DNA of 5,584 bases, from the NCBI GenBank assembly GCA_015655485.1, contig JAATEZ010000045.1, positions 1-5,584 on the forward strand, written 5' to 3'. The DNA is from Lactobacillales bacterium. GTDB taxonomy: Bacteria; Bacillota; Bacilli; Lactobacillales; Vagococcaceae. Shown here in pieces: positions 4,935-5,584 of the stretch. The position numbers and the translations under genes are program-made. Below the pieces are notes generated by a model, which saw only the letters and a list, made by a program, of their open reading frames with translations, had not been told where the DNA came from and did not search any database. How positions within the stretch are numbered: the first letter of the stretch is position 1; every line of letters begins with the position of its first letter.

Positions 4935-5584
4935 TCTTTCACCGCCACTTCTTGACCATCTTTGATTTTAGAGTCAGGATCGCGAACGATTCGATCACCC
5001 GCTTTCAAGCCATCTGTAGCAATAGTCAGACCGTCTTGTTCAGCCGTAGTAATATTTCGTTTCCGCGCTTTACCGCTCTTATACACAAAAACATATTGCT
5101 GATCTCCTTCCTTCAAAATTGCTTTCTCAGGAATACGTAAATCGGTCAATGGCAACGCGATTTGGACACTGTAACCATATTGAATGGCTTTTTCAGGAGT
5201 TACTTTAAAGGAGTAATTCACTACAGAAGAGGTCTCCCCCGCTGCTTTAGTCTCTGGCAATTGATTGATATAAGTGATCGTGCCATTCATTTCCTCATCA
5301 GTGCTGACTGGCCGGATCTTTACCTGCTGGTTGACTGCCAAACGATCAAAATCATACTCAGAAACCATTCCCTCTACCGTCACATTGGGGCTGACTACTT
5401 GGATCACTGGAACAGAAACATCCGCTTTTCCCTGATCCTGAACATAGACGATCCCATCCATCGCCGCCGTGACATTGGTCGTCACTTTTTGCCGCGCCGC
5501 TTCAGCAGTCGCATTAGCATTGTTTAAGTCTACCTGAGCAGTCTGCAATGCTTGTTTGGCCTGAAGAATGGCATCATCCTGAGC
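4931..5584 (-). CDS. ABC exporter adaptor, HlyD/MacA-like membrane fusion protein (partial, N-terminus off the right edge)
   Basis: The frame is open to the window edge, giving 217 C-terminal residues; the N-terminal membrane anchor and first half are outside. Visible residues 1-35 (rich in Ala, Gln, Asn and Leu) are the end of the coiled-coil hairpin. TAAMDGIVYVQDQGKADV (about 39-56) with PVIQVVSP is the second half of the lipoyl domain. VEGMVSEYDFDRLAVNQQVKIRP (70-92) starts the beta-barrel, and KAILKEGDQQYVFVYKSGKARKRNI (154-178) with GLKAGDRIV belongs to the membrane-proximal domain. Such adaptors are anchored in the membrane and extend outside the cell; in Gram-positives they assist the permease without an outer-membrane channel. 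The gene is first in the visible operon and overlaps the ATPase start by four bases. A TTG at 5548 is not the start because homologous coiled-coil sequence continues upstream of it. Confidence 0.92.
   Translation of the reverse strand, partial: AQDDAILQAKQALQTAQVDLNNANATAEAARQKVTTNVTAAMDGIVYVQDQGKADVSVPVIQVVSPNVTVEGMVSEYDFDRLAVNQQVKIRPVSTDEEMNGTITYINQLPETKAAGETSSVVNYSFKVTPEKAIQYGYSVQIALPLTDLRIPEKAILKEGDQQYVFVYKSGKARKRNITTAEQDGLTIATDGLKAGDRIVRDPDSKIKDGQEVAVKE

Noticed and set aside
5546..5548. TTG as the start of the adaptor gene
   Set aside because: The same frame continues to the window edge with coiled-coil sequence, and the family needs a membrane anchor and first lipoyl half upstream, so the gene is cut by the window edge.

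Overview
The window looks like a chromosomal segment of a low-GC Gram-positive bacterium, most likely an Enterococcus-like member of the Lactobacillales. The grounds are a Bacillus/Enterococcus-type ManA, strong AGGAGG-type ribosome binding sites, sigma-A-type promoters and a TolC-independent adaptor/ATPase/permease exporter. The genus is an inference; no rRNA or species marker is present. Every convincing gene is on the minus strand, so transcription runs from high to low coordinates.

Right half (5584 down to 3055): three genes of a tripartite ABC exporter operon in the order adaptor (HlyD/MacA-like, N-terminus off the right edge), ATPase (MacB/LolD type) and FtsX/MacB-type permease. Each junction is a 4-base ATGA stop/start overlap, so the three are probably translationally coupled and form one complex. 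The operon promoter lies outside the window.

Middle (3054 down to 2576): about 480 bases without a convincing gene but rich in structure. It holds a perfect 22-bp palindrome just after the permease stop, an 81-base imperfect inverted repeat sharing bases with it (two mutually exclusive folds), a 16-bp direct repeat and a smaller hairpin. A 105-codon open frame here has no ribosome binding site and no recognisable product.

Left half (2575 down to 1): an AraC-family regulator with a C-terminal GyrI-like effector-binding domain, split by a -1 frameshift at a T-TTA-AAT heptamer; then, after a candidate terminator and a good sigma-A promoter, a serine beta-lactamase-family (PF00144-type) protein whose catalytic SxxK lysine is replaced by isoleucine; then, after an extended -10 promoter, the first 150 codons of mannose-6-phosphate isomerase (manA), which runs off the left edge.

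The most notable points are the two neighbouring genes that each carry one potentially inactivating change (the frameshift in the regulator and Lys-to-Ile in the hydrolase), the slippery heptamer that sits in exactly the right phase to rescue the regulator, and the structured region behind the exporter operon. No CRISPR array, tRNA, rRNA, insertion sequence or phage gene was seen.
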